DNA of 64,000 nucleotides, taken from NCBI GenBank assembly GCA_964492715.1, contig CAZBLK010000003.1, positions 62,001-126,000 on the forward strand, given 5' to 3'. Source of the stretch: CAZBLK01 sp964492715 (lineage in GTDB: Bacteria > Bacillota > Clostridia > Lachnospirales > WRBF01). Below the pieces are notes generated by a model that did not search any database, had not been told where the DNA came from, and was given only the letters and a program-made list of their open reading frames with translations. The translations under genes and the position numbers were made by a program. This document shows, piece after piece, positions 56,361 to 64,000 of this stretch (position 1 is its first letter; the number at the start of each line of letters is the position of its first letter).

Positions 56361-59300
56361 ATGAGCAATGCTCTATTTTGTGACGTTTTTGAGAAAATTA
56401 GGTTAAGCGAAAAAGTTAAAAAAAGCTGTGACAACGCTGTAGTAAACGAAATTGTAATAGATAGGCATACAAAAGCTATGTGTATCTCTCTTGCTATGCC
56501 CAAAATTATAGATGAGTCGGTGTTGGACGAGCTTCGTCACAGGCTTTTGACAGAGCTTTCTGGAATTACAGACATTTCTTTCGACGTTTCCTACAACGTT
56601 TCAGAATTTGAGCAGACACAGCTTTTAAAAGCATACTGGTCAAACGTTTTGTACATGGTAAAAAGCATAAGCCCTGTTTGCCACAAGCTGCTTGAAGGTG
56701 CAAAATGGTACGTTGAGGGCGACAGCTTGGTCATTCCATTAAGCAATAACGGTCTTTTCTTGTTTTCCAAAAAAGAAATTGGCAAAAAAATTGAAAGCTT
56801 AATAAACAAAAGAATTGGTGCTTCTCTTTTCGTTACTTACAAAAAAGAAGCAAGTAAAAAAGATTCTGAAAAACAGTTGGAAAGTAAACGTGAAGCAAGG
56901 AAAAACGAAATTATTAGCTCTGCAATTGCAGCACTCCCCTATTCTGTAAATGAAACTTCAGAAAACAATGCAACCGACCAAAAGCCGCAAATCCAAACGC
57001 AAAAAAAGGTTGTACAGTTTAAAGGTGGCGGTGGCTCTCGAAAAGGTGTCAAAATTGTTTCTGAAATAAAAGGGGACACTTTGCCGCTTGCTACAGGCTT
57101 TGAAGAAACTGAGGAAATTGTCGTTTCAGGTGAAATTTTTTCTGTTGAAACTCGTGAAACTAGAAGTGGACGTTACCTAATAACTTTTGATATATCGGAC
57201 AAAACAAGCTCTATTACTATTAAGCTTTTTTTAAAAAAGGACGATTATACAGAAGAGTATATAAATTTACTTAAAAATGGAAACTATATAACAGTAAAAG
57301 GCAAAGTTCAATACGACGACTTTTCAAAAGAGCTTAACATTATGGCGTTTGAGCTTTCGCAAGGCGAAAAACCTAATGGCCGAATGGACAATGCCGAAGA
57401 AAAGCGTGTCGAGCTTCATCTGCACACTCAAATGAGTGCAATGGACGCCATAAACTCCGCAAAGGATTACATTAACCGTGCTGCAAAGTGGGGGCATAAA
57501 GCAATTGCAATTACGGACCATGCTGTTGTTCAAGCCTTCCCAGAAGCTATGTCTGCCGCAAAAAAAGCTGGTATTAAAGTGATTTACGGCGTAGAAGCTT
57601 ATTTGGTGGACGATTTAGGTGCAGTTGTAGAAAGCCCCAGAGGTCAAACACTTGACGACACTTTTGTTGTCTTTGACATTGAAACGACAGGGCTTCACAA
57701 GGAAAGTGACAAAATTATTGAAATTGGCGCTGTAAAAGTATTAAACGGTGAAATTGTAGACAAGTTTAGCACGTTTGTAAAACCAGGGCATAAAAATGTT
57801 CCAGAAGTAATAACAAAGCTTACTGGAATTACAAACTTAATGCTTAAAGATGCGCCAAACATTTCTGATGTTTTGCCTAAATTTCTTGAGTTTGTAGGTG
57901 ACAGTGTTCTTGTTGCACACAATGCCAGTTTTGACGTTGGTTTTGTTGCTACTGCTGCTGACAGAAAGCTTGGAGTAAACATAAAAAACACTGTGCTTGA
58001 CACTGTAGAGCTTTCAAGAACACTTTTTCCAAAGCTGTCACGCCACAAGCTGAACATTGTTTGCGAGCACTTGGGAATTAACCTTGAAAACCACCACCGT
58101 GCAATTGACGATGCAAACGCAACAGCGCAAATTTTTATTAAGTGCATAGAAATATTGAAAGAAAAAGGAATTAACCAGCTTCAAGAAATTAATGCGCTTG
58201 CAAGCAATTTGGTAGATAAAAAGAAACTACGACAACACCACGCCATTTTTTTGGTAAAAAATAAAACTGGTATGAAAAACCTGTACGAAATTGTTTCAAA
58301 AGCACATATAGATTATTTTTATAAACGCCCACGTATACCAAAAAGTGAAATGCTTAAACTTCGTGAAGGGCTTATAATAGGCAGTGCGTGTGAAGCTGGC
58401 GAGCTTTATTCTGCTGTTTTGGAAAAAAAGCCAGAAGATTATATTGAAAGCATTGCTGAATTTTACGACTACTTTGAAATTCAGCCGCTTGATAACAACA
58501 TGTTTTTGGTGCGTGACGGAAAAGTGGCTTCAAGAAACGAACTTGCAGAAATAAACAAAAAAATTGTCGCTCTTGGTGAAAAGTATGGAAAGCCAGTCGT
58601 TGCAACGTGTGACGTTCACTTTTTAGACGCTGAGGACGAAATTTTGCGGCGCATAATAAAGTTTGGCGAAGGCTTTAAGGACGCAGACACCCCCCTACCC
58701 CTTTTCTTTCGCACTACTGAAGAAATGTTGAAAGAGTTTTCTTACTTAGGCGAAGAAAAGGCGCATGAAGTAGTTGTAACTAGCACAAACTTAATCGCTG
58801 ACATGGTAGAGGTGGTAAAGCCTGTTCCTGACGGAACTTTTCCGCCTGTTATAGAAGGCTCGGACAAAGAGCTTGAAAAGCTTACTCTTAACAGAGCTAA
58901 AGAGCTTTACGGCGACCCTTTGCCGAATGTTGTTGCTGCAAGGCTTGAAAGAGAATTGAATTCCATAATTAAAAACGGGTTTTCCGTTATGTATATTATT
59001 GCGCAAAAACTTGTACATAAGTCGCTTCAAGACGGCTATTTGGTAGGTTCTCGTGGTTCTGTTGGTTCATCACTTGTTGCGACAATGTCTGGAATAACAG
59101 AAGTAAACCCTCTTTCGCCCCACTATTTTTGCAGAAACTGCCAATATACTGACTTTGAGTCCGACTTGGTAAAGTCATTTGCTGGTGCCTCTGGCTGTGA
59201 CATGCCCGACATGGCTTGCCCTGTTTGTGGCGAAATGCTTAATAAAGACGGGCACGACATTCCGTTTGAAACATTCCTAGGCTTTGACGGCGACAAAGAG

Positions 59301-60725
59301 CCTGATATTGACTTAAACTTTTCGGGTGAATATCAATTAAAAGCACATGCCTACACAGAGGAACTGTTTGGAACAGGCAACGTATTTAAAGCCGGAACAA
59401 TTGGAACACTTGCCGACAAAACAGCATACGGCTATGTAATGAAATATTTTGAAGATAAAGGGCAAACTATGCGAGGTGCAGAAGTTAACCGCCTTAAACA
59501 AGGGTTAACTGGAATTAAAAAAACTACAGGGCAGCACCCAGGAGGGCTTATTGTTCTTCCAAAGGGGCACAGCATTTATGAGTTTTGCCCTGTTCAGCGC
59601 CCTGCAAATGATTCTACATCAAACGTAGTTACAACGCATTACGACTTCCATTCATCTATTGAAGGAAGGCTTTTAAAACTTGACATACTTGGACACGACG
59701 TACCGACAATTATACGTATGCTTCACGACATAACAGGCGTTGACCCAACTACAGTTAACATTTCAGACAAAAAAGTTTTGTCGCTTTACACGTCAATGGA
59801 CGCACTCGAAGCCGACAAAACTATAATAGATAGCAAAACTGGAACGCTTGGGCTTCCCGAGTTTGGCACAAGCTTTGTTAGGCAAATGCTTCTCGACACA
59901 CAGCCTTCAACATTTTCAGAGCTTGTTCGTATTTCGGGGTTGTCGCACGGAACAGACGTTTGGTACAACAACGCCTATGACTTAATTAAAGACAAAGTGG
60001 CAACGCTCAAAGAGATAATACCTACTCGTGATGACATTATGGTTTATTTAATAAACAAAGGCGTGGAAAAGCTTGCTTCCTTTAAAATAATGGAAAGTGT
60101 AAGAAAAGGAAAAGGCTTAACCGAAGAATACACCCAACTTATGCGTGAGGCAGACGTTCCCGAGTGGTACATTGAGTCGTGCAAAAAAATAAAGTACATG
60201 TTCCCAAAAGGCCATGCTGTTGCATATGTAACAATGACAATGCGTATTGGGTATTATAAAATAAATTATCCACTAAGTTTTTACGCCGCAACCTTTTCTG
60301 TTAAAGCGGAAGACTTTGACTATGAAGTGATGTGTCACGGTGTAGAGCGAGCAAAAGCGGAATACACAAGAATAAGTGCAATGGGAAAAGAAATTTCCGC
60401 AAAAGAAAAAAGCACACTTACTACCCTTGAATTGGTACTGGAAATGTATGCACGTGGGCTTTCATTTGTGCCAATTGACTTGTACAGTGCAGACGTTGCA
60501 AAGTTTAAAGTAACTGATGAGGGCATAATGCCGCCATTAATTTCAATTGCAGGTTTGGGTGCTACAGCGTCGCAAAACATTGCCGCTGCAAGGGAAGAAG
60601 GCATTTTTTACACAATTGAAGAATTTAAGGAACGAACGAAAGTTAACAAAAACGTGCTAGAACTTTTAAAAAGCACAGGGATTTTGGGAGACATGCCTGA
60701 AACTATGCAGCTTTCGCTGTTTTAA
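56361..60725 (+). CDS. polC: DNA polymerase III alpha subunit, Gram-positive type (PolC)
   Basis: This is the replicative polymerase of Firmicutes, 1454 residues, with proofreading built in. Order of domains: an N-terminal domain, an OB fold (about 250-330, VSGEIFSVETRETRSGRY), a PHP domain (VELHLHTQMSAMDAI) interrupted by a DnaQ-type 3'-5' exonuclease (VVFDIETTGLHKESDKIIEIG, HNASFDVGFV, HHRAIDDANATAQIF), then the polymerase palm/fingers (LVGSRGSVGSSLVATMSGI, DIDLNFSGEYQ with the catalytic aspartates) and a zinc-finger (CRNCQYTD ... CPVCGEML). All parts look intact. It overlaps or touches the gene before and after by a few bases. Confidence 0.97.
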   Translation: MSNALFCDVFEKIRLSEKVKKSCDNAVVNEIVIDRHTKAMCISLAMPKIIDESVLDELRHRLLTELSGITDISFDVSYNVSEFEQTQLLKAYWSNVLYMVKSISPVCHKLLEGAKWYVEGDSLVIPLSNNGLFLFSKKEIGKKIESLINKRIGASLFVTYKKEASKKDSEKQLESKREARKNEIISSAIAALPYSVNETSENNATDQKPQIQTQKKVVQFKGGGGSRKGVKIVSEIKGDTLPLATGFEETEEIVVSGEIFSVETRETRSGRYLITFDISDKTSSITIKLFLKKDDYTEEYINLLKNGNYITVKGKVQYDDFSKELNIMAFELSQGEKPNGRMDNAEEKRVELHLHTQMSAMDAINSAKDYINRAAKWGHKAIAITDHAVVQAFPEAMSAAKKAGIKVIYGVEAYLVDDLGAVVESPRGQTLDDTFVVFDIETTGLHKESDKIIEIGAVKVLNGEIVDKFSTFVKPGHKNVPEVITKLTGITNLMLKDAPNISDVLPKFLEFVGDSVLVAHNASFDVGFVATAADRKLGVNIKNTVLDTVELSRTLFPKLSRHKLNIVCEHLGINLENHHRAIDDANATAQIFIKCIEILKEKGINQLQEINALASNLVDKKKLRQHHAIFLVKNKTGMKNLYEIVSKAHIDYFYKRPRIPKSEMLKLREGLIIGSACEAGELYSAVLEKKPEDYIESIAEFYDYFEIQPLDNNMFLVRDGKVASRNELAEINKKIVALGEKYGKPVVATCDVHFLDAEDEILRRIIKFGEGFKDADTPLPLFFRTTEEMLKEFSYLGEEKAHEVVVTSTNLIADMVEVVKPVPDGTFPPVIEGSDKELEKLTLNRAKELYGDPLPNVVAARLERELNSIIKNGFSVMYIIAQKLVHKSLQDGYLVGSRGSVGSSLVATMSGITEVNPLSPHYFCRNCQYTDFESDLVKSFAGASGCDMPDMACPVCGEMLNKDGHDIPFETFLGFDGDKEPDIDLNFSGEYQLKAHAYTEELFGTGNVFKAGTIGTLADKTAYGYVMKYFEDKGQTMRGAEVNRLKQGLTGIKKTTGQHPGGLIVLPKGHSIYEFCPVQRPANDSTSNVVTTHYDFHSSIEGRLLKLDILGHDVPTIIRMLHDITGVDPTTVNISDKKVLSLYTSMDALEADKTIIDSKTGTLGLPEFGTSFVRQMLLDTQPSTFSELVRISGLSHGTDVWYNNAYDLIKDKVATLKEIIPTRDDIMVYLINKGVEKLASFKIMESVRKGKGLTEEYTQLMREADVPEWYIESCKKIKYMFPKGHAVAYVTMTMRIGYYKINYPLSFYAATFSVKAEDFDYEVMCHGVERAKAEYTRISAMGKEISAKEKSTLTTLELVLEMYARGLSFVPIDLYSADVAKFKVTDEGIMPPLISIAGLGATASQNIAAAREEGIFYTIEEFKERTKVNKNVLELLKSTGILGDMPETMQLSLF

Positions 60726-60736
60726 TGGAGGTAACA

Positions 60737-61615
60737 ATGATAGATGTAGCAATAATCGGTGCTGGTCCTGCTGGGCTTTCTGCCGCAATAAATGTTTATA
60801 GCAGAAACAAAACAGCCGTAGTTTTTGGAAATAAAATTGAAACAAGCTGGCTTTACACTGCTGAAGAAGTGAACAACCACCTTGGAATGCCGCACCTTTC
60901 TGGCAAAGAAATGCTTGAAAAATTTGTCGAGCACGCAAAAGGCTTGGGCATTGAAATGAAGGAAGGCAGAGTTTTACAAATTTTAAATATGGGAGACTAC
61001 TTTGCAATTAATTTTAACAATGAAAACTACGAGGCGAAAACAATAGTAATTGCAACTGGTGTTTCAAAAGGAAAAACAGTCGCTGGGGAAAACGACCTCT
61101 TAGGCAAAGGCGTAAGCTATTGTGCAACATGTGACGGAATGTTGTACCGTGGCAAAGACGTTGTTTTAATTGGAGAAACCGAGGAAGCCGAGGAGGACGC
61201 CGACTTTTTGGCTGAAATTTGCAGCAAAGTTTACTTTGTGCCAAGATATAAAGTTAAAGGAATTCTCTCTCACAAGCTTACTGTAATTGATAAAAAGGTT
61301 GCTTCTGTACTTGGCGGTGACTTTGTAGAAGGTGTTTCGTTTGACGACGATTCTTCCGTTTCTTGCAGCGGTGCATTTTTCATAAAGGAAGCTGTTCCAA
61401 TTGGAAGCCTTATTTATGGGCTTTCTTTAAACGGAAACGCAATTGAAGTAAACAGGCTATGCGAAACAAACATAGCCGGGGTTTATGCTGCCGGTGACTG
61501 TACTGGTTGGCCACTACAATTATCAAAAGCTATTGGAGAAGGGCTTGTGGCTGCACAGCAAGCTGTTAGATATTTAAACAAAAAGCAGTACGGTAATTCT
61601 GTTTCACATGTGTGA
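60737..61615 (+). CDS. Thioredoxin-reductase-like flavoprotein, NADPH motif degenerate (FFTR-like)
   Basis: This 292-residue FAD protein has the N-terminal GxGxxG FAD motif (VAIIGAGPAGLSAAINVYS), the redox-active YCATCDGML (CxxC of thioredoxin reductases) and the C-terminal FAD motif GVYAAGDCTGWPLQLSKAIG. The middle NADPH domain lacks both hallmark motifs: GGGxxAxEE is replaced by GETEEAEEDADFL, and HRRxxxR is replaced by VPRYKVKG. This is the pattern of ferredoxin-dependent flavin thioredoxin reductases of clostridia. GGAGGTAA favours the ATG at 60737, 11 bp after polC. The electron donor is inferred. Confidence 0.8.
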   Translation: MIDVAIIGAGPAGLSAAINVYSRNKTAVVFGNKIETSWLYTAEEVNNHLGMPHLSGKEMLEKFVEHAKGLGIEMKEGRVLQILNMGDYFAINFNNENYEAKTIVIATGVSKGKTVAGENDLLGKGVSYCATCDGMLYRGKDVVLIGETEEAEEDADFLAEICSKVYFVPRYKVKGILSHKLTVIDKKVASVLGGDFVEGVSFDDDSSVSCSGAFFIKEAVPIGSLIYGLSLNGNAIEVNRLCETNIAGVYAAGDCTGWPLQLSKAIGEGLVAAQQAVRYLNKKQYGNSVSHV

Positions 61616-61668
61616 CGGAATTGCTAAATATTCAACCGTTTGACACAAAATATCAAAGGGGGATACAA

Positions 61669-63894
61669 ATGAAAAATCAATTTAATTATAAAAGCAATAA
61701 AAAGTTAAAACTAACAATTGGCATGATTGTAAAAAATGAAGAAGCAAAGCTTCGCAGATGCCTTGAGTCTCTAAAGCCCATATTATCAAACCTTGACAGC
61801 GAGCTTATAATTGTTGATACAGGTTCAACCGACAGAACAGTAAGCATTGCAAATGAGTATGCGAATAAAGTAATAGAAACTGAATGGAAAAATGATTTTG
61901 CAGCTGCCAGAAACATGTCTGTTGCACAAGCTCAAGGTGAATGGTACATGTTCGTTGATGCCGACGAGTTTTTAGATGAAGAATGCGCAAACGAAATTGT
62001 AGCTTTCTTTAAAACAAATGAGTACAAAGGCTTTAACGGCGCAATGTTAACGCTTCGCAATTACTTTAACGCTGATAAAACCTCGTACATGGACTCTATG
62101 GTTTTGCGGTTTTCACCTATTAACGGAAAAGCTTTATTTAAAGGTAAAATACATGAATTTATTGATTATAGTGAGCCTATTAAACTTTTTAAATTTTTGG
62201 GGCATCACGACGGTTATATATTTGAAGACCAAGAAGGCAAGCAAGCAAAGCACGAACGTAACTTAAAGTTGCTGCTTGAAGAATTTGAGAGTGATAAACA
62301 TAACCTTCATTTAATTTGGCATTTAACTATTCAGTATTTATTTGTTCACGATTATTATAACACAATAAAGTATACTGACATAGGCATTCAATCTCGTACG
62401 ATAAATAGTAACACTTCATACCTAGTTTCGTTTTATGCAACAAAAATGCTTGCATTGTACAGGCAAAATGACTGGAACAAAATAACTGAGGTTTATGATG
62501 AGTTTAATACTTTAAAGCTTCCTGCATATTTTAGCAAAATAGACATTCACGGCTTTGCTGTTATTGCGTATACAGCTTTATGTGATTATCAAGAAGCCTA
62601 CGATGCGTTTAAAAAATTTATGTCAATTTATGACGACTTTTTGAATAAAAATCATAAAACTCAGGACCTTCTTTTTAGAGAAATATATTTTGCTAAGTTA
62701 AAGTCTAGGTTAAGTACAATATTTCTTGCAGCTTCCACTTCGGCATCAGAATTGGAAAAATATGATGAAGCACTTTCCTATATTGAAATGTTCTCATATG
62801 ATGTTGATGATGCCGAACATACGTTAGAAAATGAAGTTACTGCAATAAAAGTGAACATAAATGCCATAAATAACACTAAACAGTTTAATAAATTTCCTAG
62901 CCTTTATAAACTTGCAAAAGAATCTTCAAATAAAGATTTGCTTGGAATTTTAGCAATGTATTTTGAAAGCTGCTACATGAAAAACATAAACTGTTTAGAA
63001 ATTTTCACAGCATTCCATGAGGATTGTTTGCTCGGCAAAAACGAAGATGATTATTTAAAAATCTTTGAATTAAGATACTATGAAATAACATCTGATGAAA
63101 AGCTGAATGATGCAATTGCAAAGTTTTTAAGCAGAGATTTTGTAAAAAGTGCTTATATAAATGACGTTTTATACATTGCACTAAAACATGGAATTGACAT
63201 TGCTCCTGTGCTTAGAGAAATTGACATTCAAGATATAGCTTCTTATGTAGGCGTTATCTTCCATAAGTATCCTAAAATTTCGTTATCTATAAAAAGTTAC
63301 ATTGAAAGCCAAACAGATGAATTTTGGAACACTATTAAAGGGACAATTTTTGCAGCAACGCTTTTGGAACAAGCAATATTGATAATCTTTGAAAAAGGCA
63401 AAACTGACGACGAGTTCTGCTGTGACCGAAACGAGTTTATTACAATGCTTTTGATTTACGCTGAAAAGGTGTTTAGTTATGTTAAATGCGTGTATAACAG
63501 TAGCATACTTAATGATGAAGGTATTGTAAACATTTCAAAGCCCTACAGGTTTGCATATTACTTTAGCTTGGCTGAAAAACATATGGAAGCTGGCGAAAGC
63601 GAGAAATATATTTCTTATTTAAGAAAGGCAACTGATGCTTTTGAGCTAATGGAAGGCCCTGTTGGAATTTTGCTGGAAGCTTTGAGAGATAGACTTGCAG
63701 AAAAATTGGAAGCTAAAAACAAAATAAACAACGAGTTTTTCAAATATGCCGAGTCTGTAAAAGCTAACATACGCTTTTTAATTAGAAAAGGCGAACTTGA
63801 TTCAGCTAGGCAGTTAATTGTTGCGTATAGGCAACTTAACCCATCTGATATTGAAATTGAAGGTATTTTAAAATTGCTGGAAGTTAATAGTTAA
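61669..63894 (+). CDS. Glycosyltransferase family 2 with C-terminal TPR-like helical region
   Basis: This is a 741-residue protein. Residues 15-230 form a GT-A nucleotide-sugar transferase domain: LTIGMIVKNEEAKLRRCLESL, VDTGSTDRTVSIA, WKNDFAAARN and the DxD motif FVDADEFLDEE, followed by RLFR-like LRFSPINGKALFKGKIHEF. The remaining 500 residues are alpha-helical, with repeats resembling TPR (SYLVSFYATKMLALYRQND, YQEAYDAFKKFMSI), suggesting protein interaction or large-glycan binding. GGGGGA 6 bases upstream of 61669 picks the start; an in-frame upstream frame has none. Acceptor unknown. It may glycosylate flagellin or the surface polymer, but there is no local evidence. Confidence 0.85.
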   Translation: MKNQFNYKSNKKLKLTIGMIVKNEEAKLRRCLESLKPILSNLDSELIIVDTGSTDRTVSIANEYANKVIETEWKNDFAAARNMSVAQAQGEWYMFVDADEFLDEECANEIVAFFKTNEYKGFNGAMLTLRNYFNADKTSYMDSMVLRFSPINGKALFKGKIHEFIDYSEPIKLFKFLGHHDGYIFEDQEGKQAKHERNLKLLLEEFESDKHNLHLIWHLTIQYLFVHDYYNTIKYTDIGIQSRTINSNTSYLVSFYATKMLALYRQNDWNKITEVYDEFNTLKLPAYFSKIDIHGFAVIAYTALCDYQEAYDAFKKFMSIYDDFLNKNHKTQDLLFREIYFAKLKSRLSTIFLAASTSASELEKYDEALSYIEMFSYDVDDAEHTLENEVTAIKVNINAINNTKQFNKFPSLYKLAKESSNKDLLGILAMYFESCYMKNINCLEIFTAFHEDCLLGKNEDDYLKIFELRYYEITSDEKLNDAIAKFLSRDFVKSAYINDVLYIALKHGIDIAPVLREIDIQDIASYVGVIFHKYPKISLSIKSYIESQTDEFWNTIKGTIFAATLLEQAILIIFEKGKTDDEFCCDRNEFITMLLIYAEKVFSYVKCVYNSSILNDEGIVNISKPYRFAYYFSLAEKHMEAGESEKYISYLRKATDAFELMEGPVGILLEALRDRLAEKLEAKNKINNEFFKYAESVKANIRFLIRKGELDSARQLIVAYRQLNPSDIEIEGILKLLEVNS

Positions 63895-63896
63895 AA

Positions 63897-63927
63897 AATG
63901 CCCCCGCTAAATGCGGGGGTTTTGTTT
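63897..63927 (+). terminator. Terminator after the glycosyltransferase gene
   Basis: CCCCCGC and GCGGGGG pair around TAAAT and are followed by TTTTGTTTT, right after the stop codon. Confidence 0.9.
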
Positions 63928-64000
63928 TAGACAACTTCACTTATATCGATATATTTATATCCAAACTCCTCAATAAACTCTTTTCTACCCTTCAAGTTGT
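63927..64000 (-). CDS. C-terminus of an unidentified protein, cut by the window edge
   Basis: The minus strand from the window end reads NLKGRKEFIEEFGYKYIDISEVV to a TAA at 63927-63929. Composition and frame are coding-like, and the stop sits within the convergent terminator. With only about 24 residues visible I cannot name it. The plus strand holds no frame here. Confidence 0.5.
   Translation of the reverse strand, partial: NLKGRKEFIEEFGYKYIDISEVV

Overview
The window is chromosomal DNA from a low-GC, motile, anaerobic, endospore-forming member of the Clostridia. The evidence is a flagellin with a sigma-D-type promoter, the Gram-positive replicase PolC, a complete lysine-to-butyrate/acetate fermentation cluster, tryptophanase, bacteriohemerythrin and the sporulation regulator SpoIIID. 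No rRNA, tRNA or CRISPR array was seen.

Layout. 1-2.5 kb: gpsA (cut by the window edge), an M42 peptidase, a small membrane protein and a YbjQ-like protein. 2.7-6.4 kb: a secreted 5'-nucleotidase with a LysM domain, then flagellin. 6.4-9.5 kb: rqcP and hup on the minus strand, pncB and a small tail-anchored protein on the plus strand, with two 164-bp MITE-like repeats. 9.7-11.9 kb: a two-component system. 12.3-20.4 kb: a nine-gene minus-strand lysine fermentation operon (kal, kce, VOC protein, kdd, kamA, kamD, kamE and a CoA-transferase pair) behind what looks like a lysine riboswitch and terminator. 20.6-25.5 kb: bacteriohemerythrin, a membrane-protein gene broken by an in-frame UGA, an ECF transporter and a cupin. 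25.6-34.6 kb: nucleoside salvage (deoC, deoD, cdd, a BMP lipoprotein, a NupOPQ-type ABC transporter and pyrimidine-nucleoside phosphorylase).

The most notable feature lies at 34.8-46.7 kb. The spoIIID gene is split into two halves about 11.6 kb apart, both on the minus strand. The N-terminal half is at 46587-46718 and the C-terminal half ends at 34845. Both broken ends carry the same 10-bp core in the same codon phase, so joining them gives an intact 91-residue SpoIIID. The intervening DNA has a large serine recombinase gene whose stop codon lies next to one core, and the two outer element arms would form a 46-bp near-palindromic attP centred on the core. This looks like a skin-type element that must be excised in the mother cell to rebuild spoIIID. 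Its cargo is unusual: asparagine synthetase, an ECF-type sigma factor behind nine 17-bp repeats that each resemble a ribosome binding site, a soluble receptor-tip/CheW fusion, a 54-residue protein, RecQ, an acetyltransferase, tryptophanase and a membrane protein. It also contains an IS1 remnant, a MITE remnant and a 166-bp palindrome.

46.8-64 kb: addB, a secreted beta-propeller protein, folA, a branched-chain aminotransferase, a small membrane protein, ispG, polC, a thioredoxin-reductase-like flavoprotein without a recognisable NADPH motif, a glycosyltransferase/TPR protein and the end of a minus-strand gene. Several families of small inverted repeats are scattered between genes.
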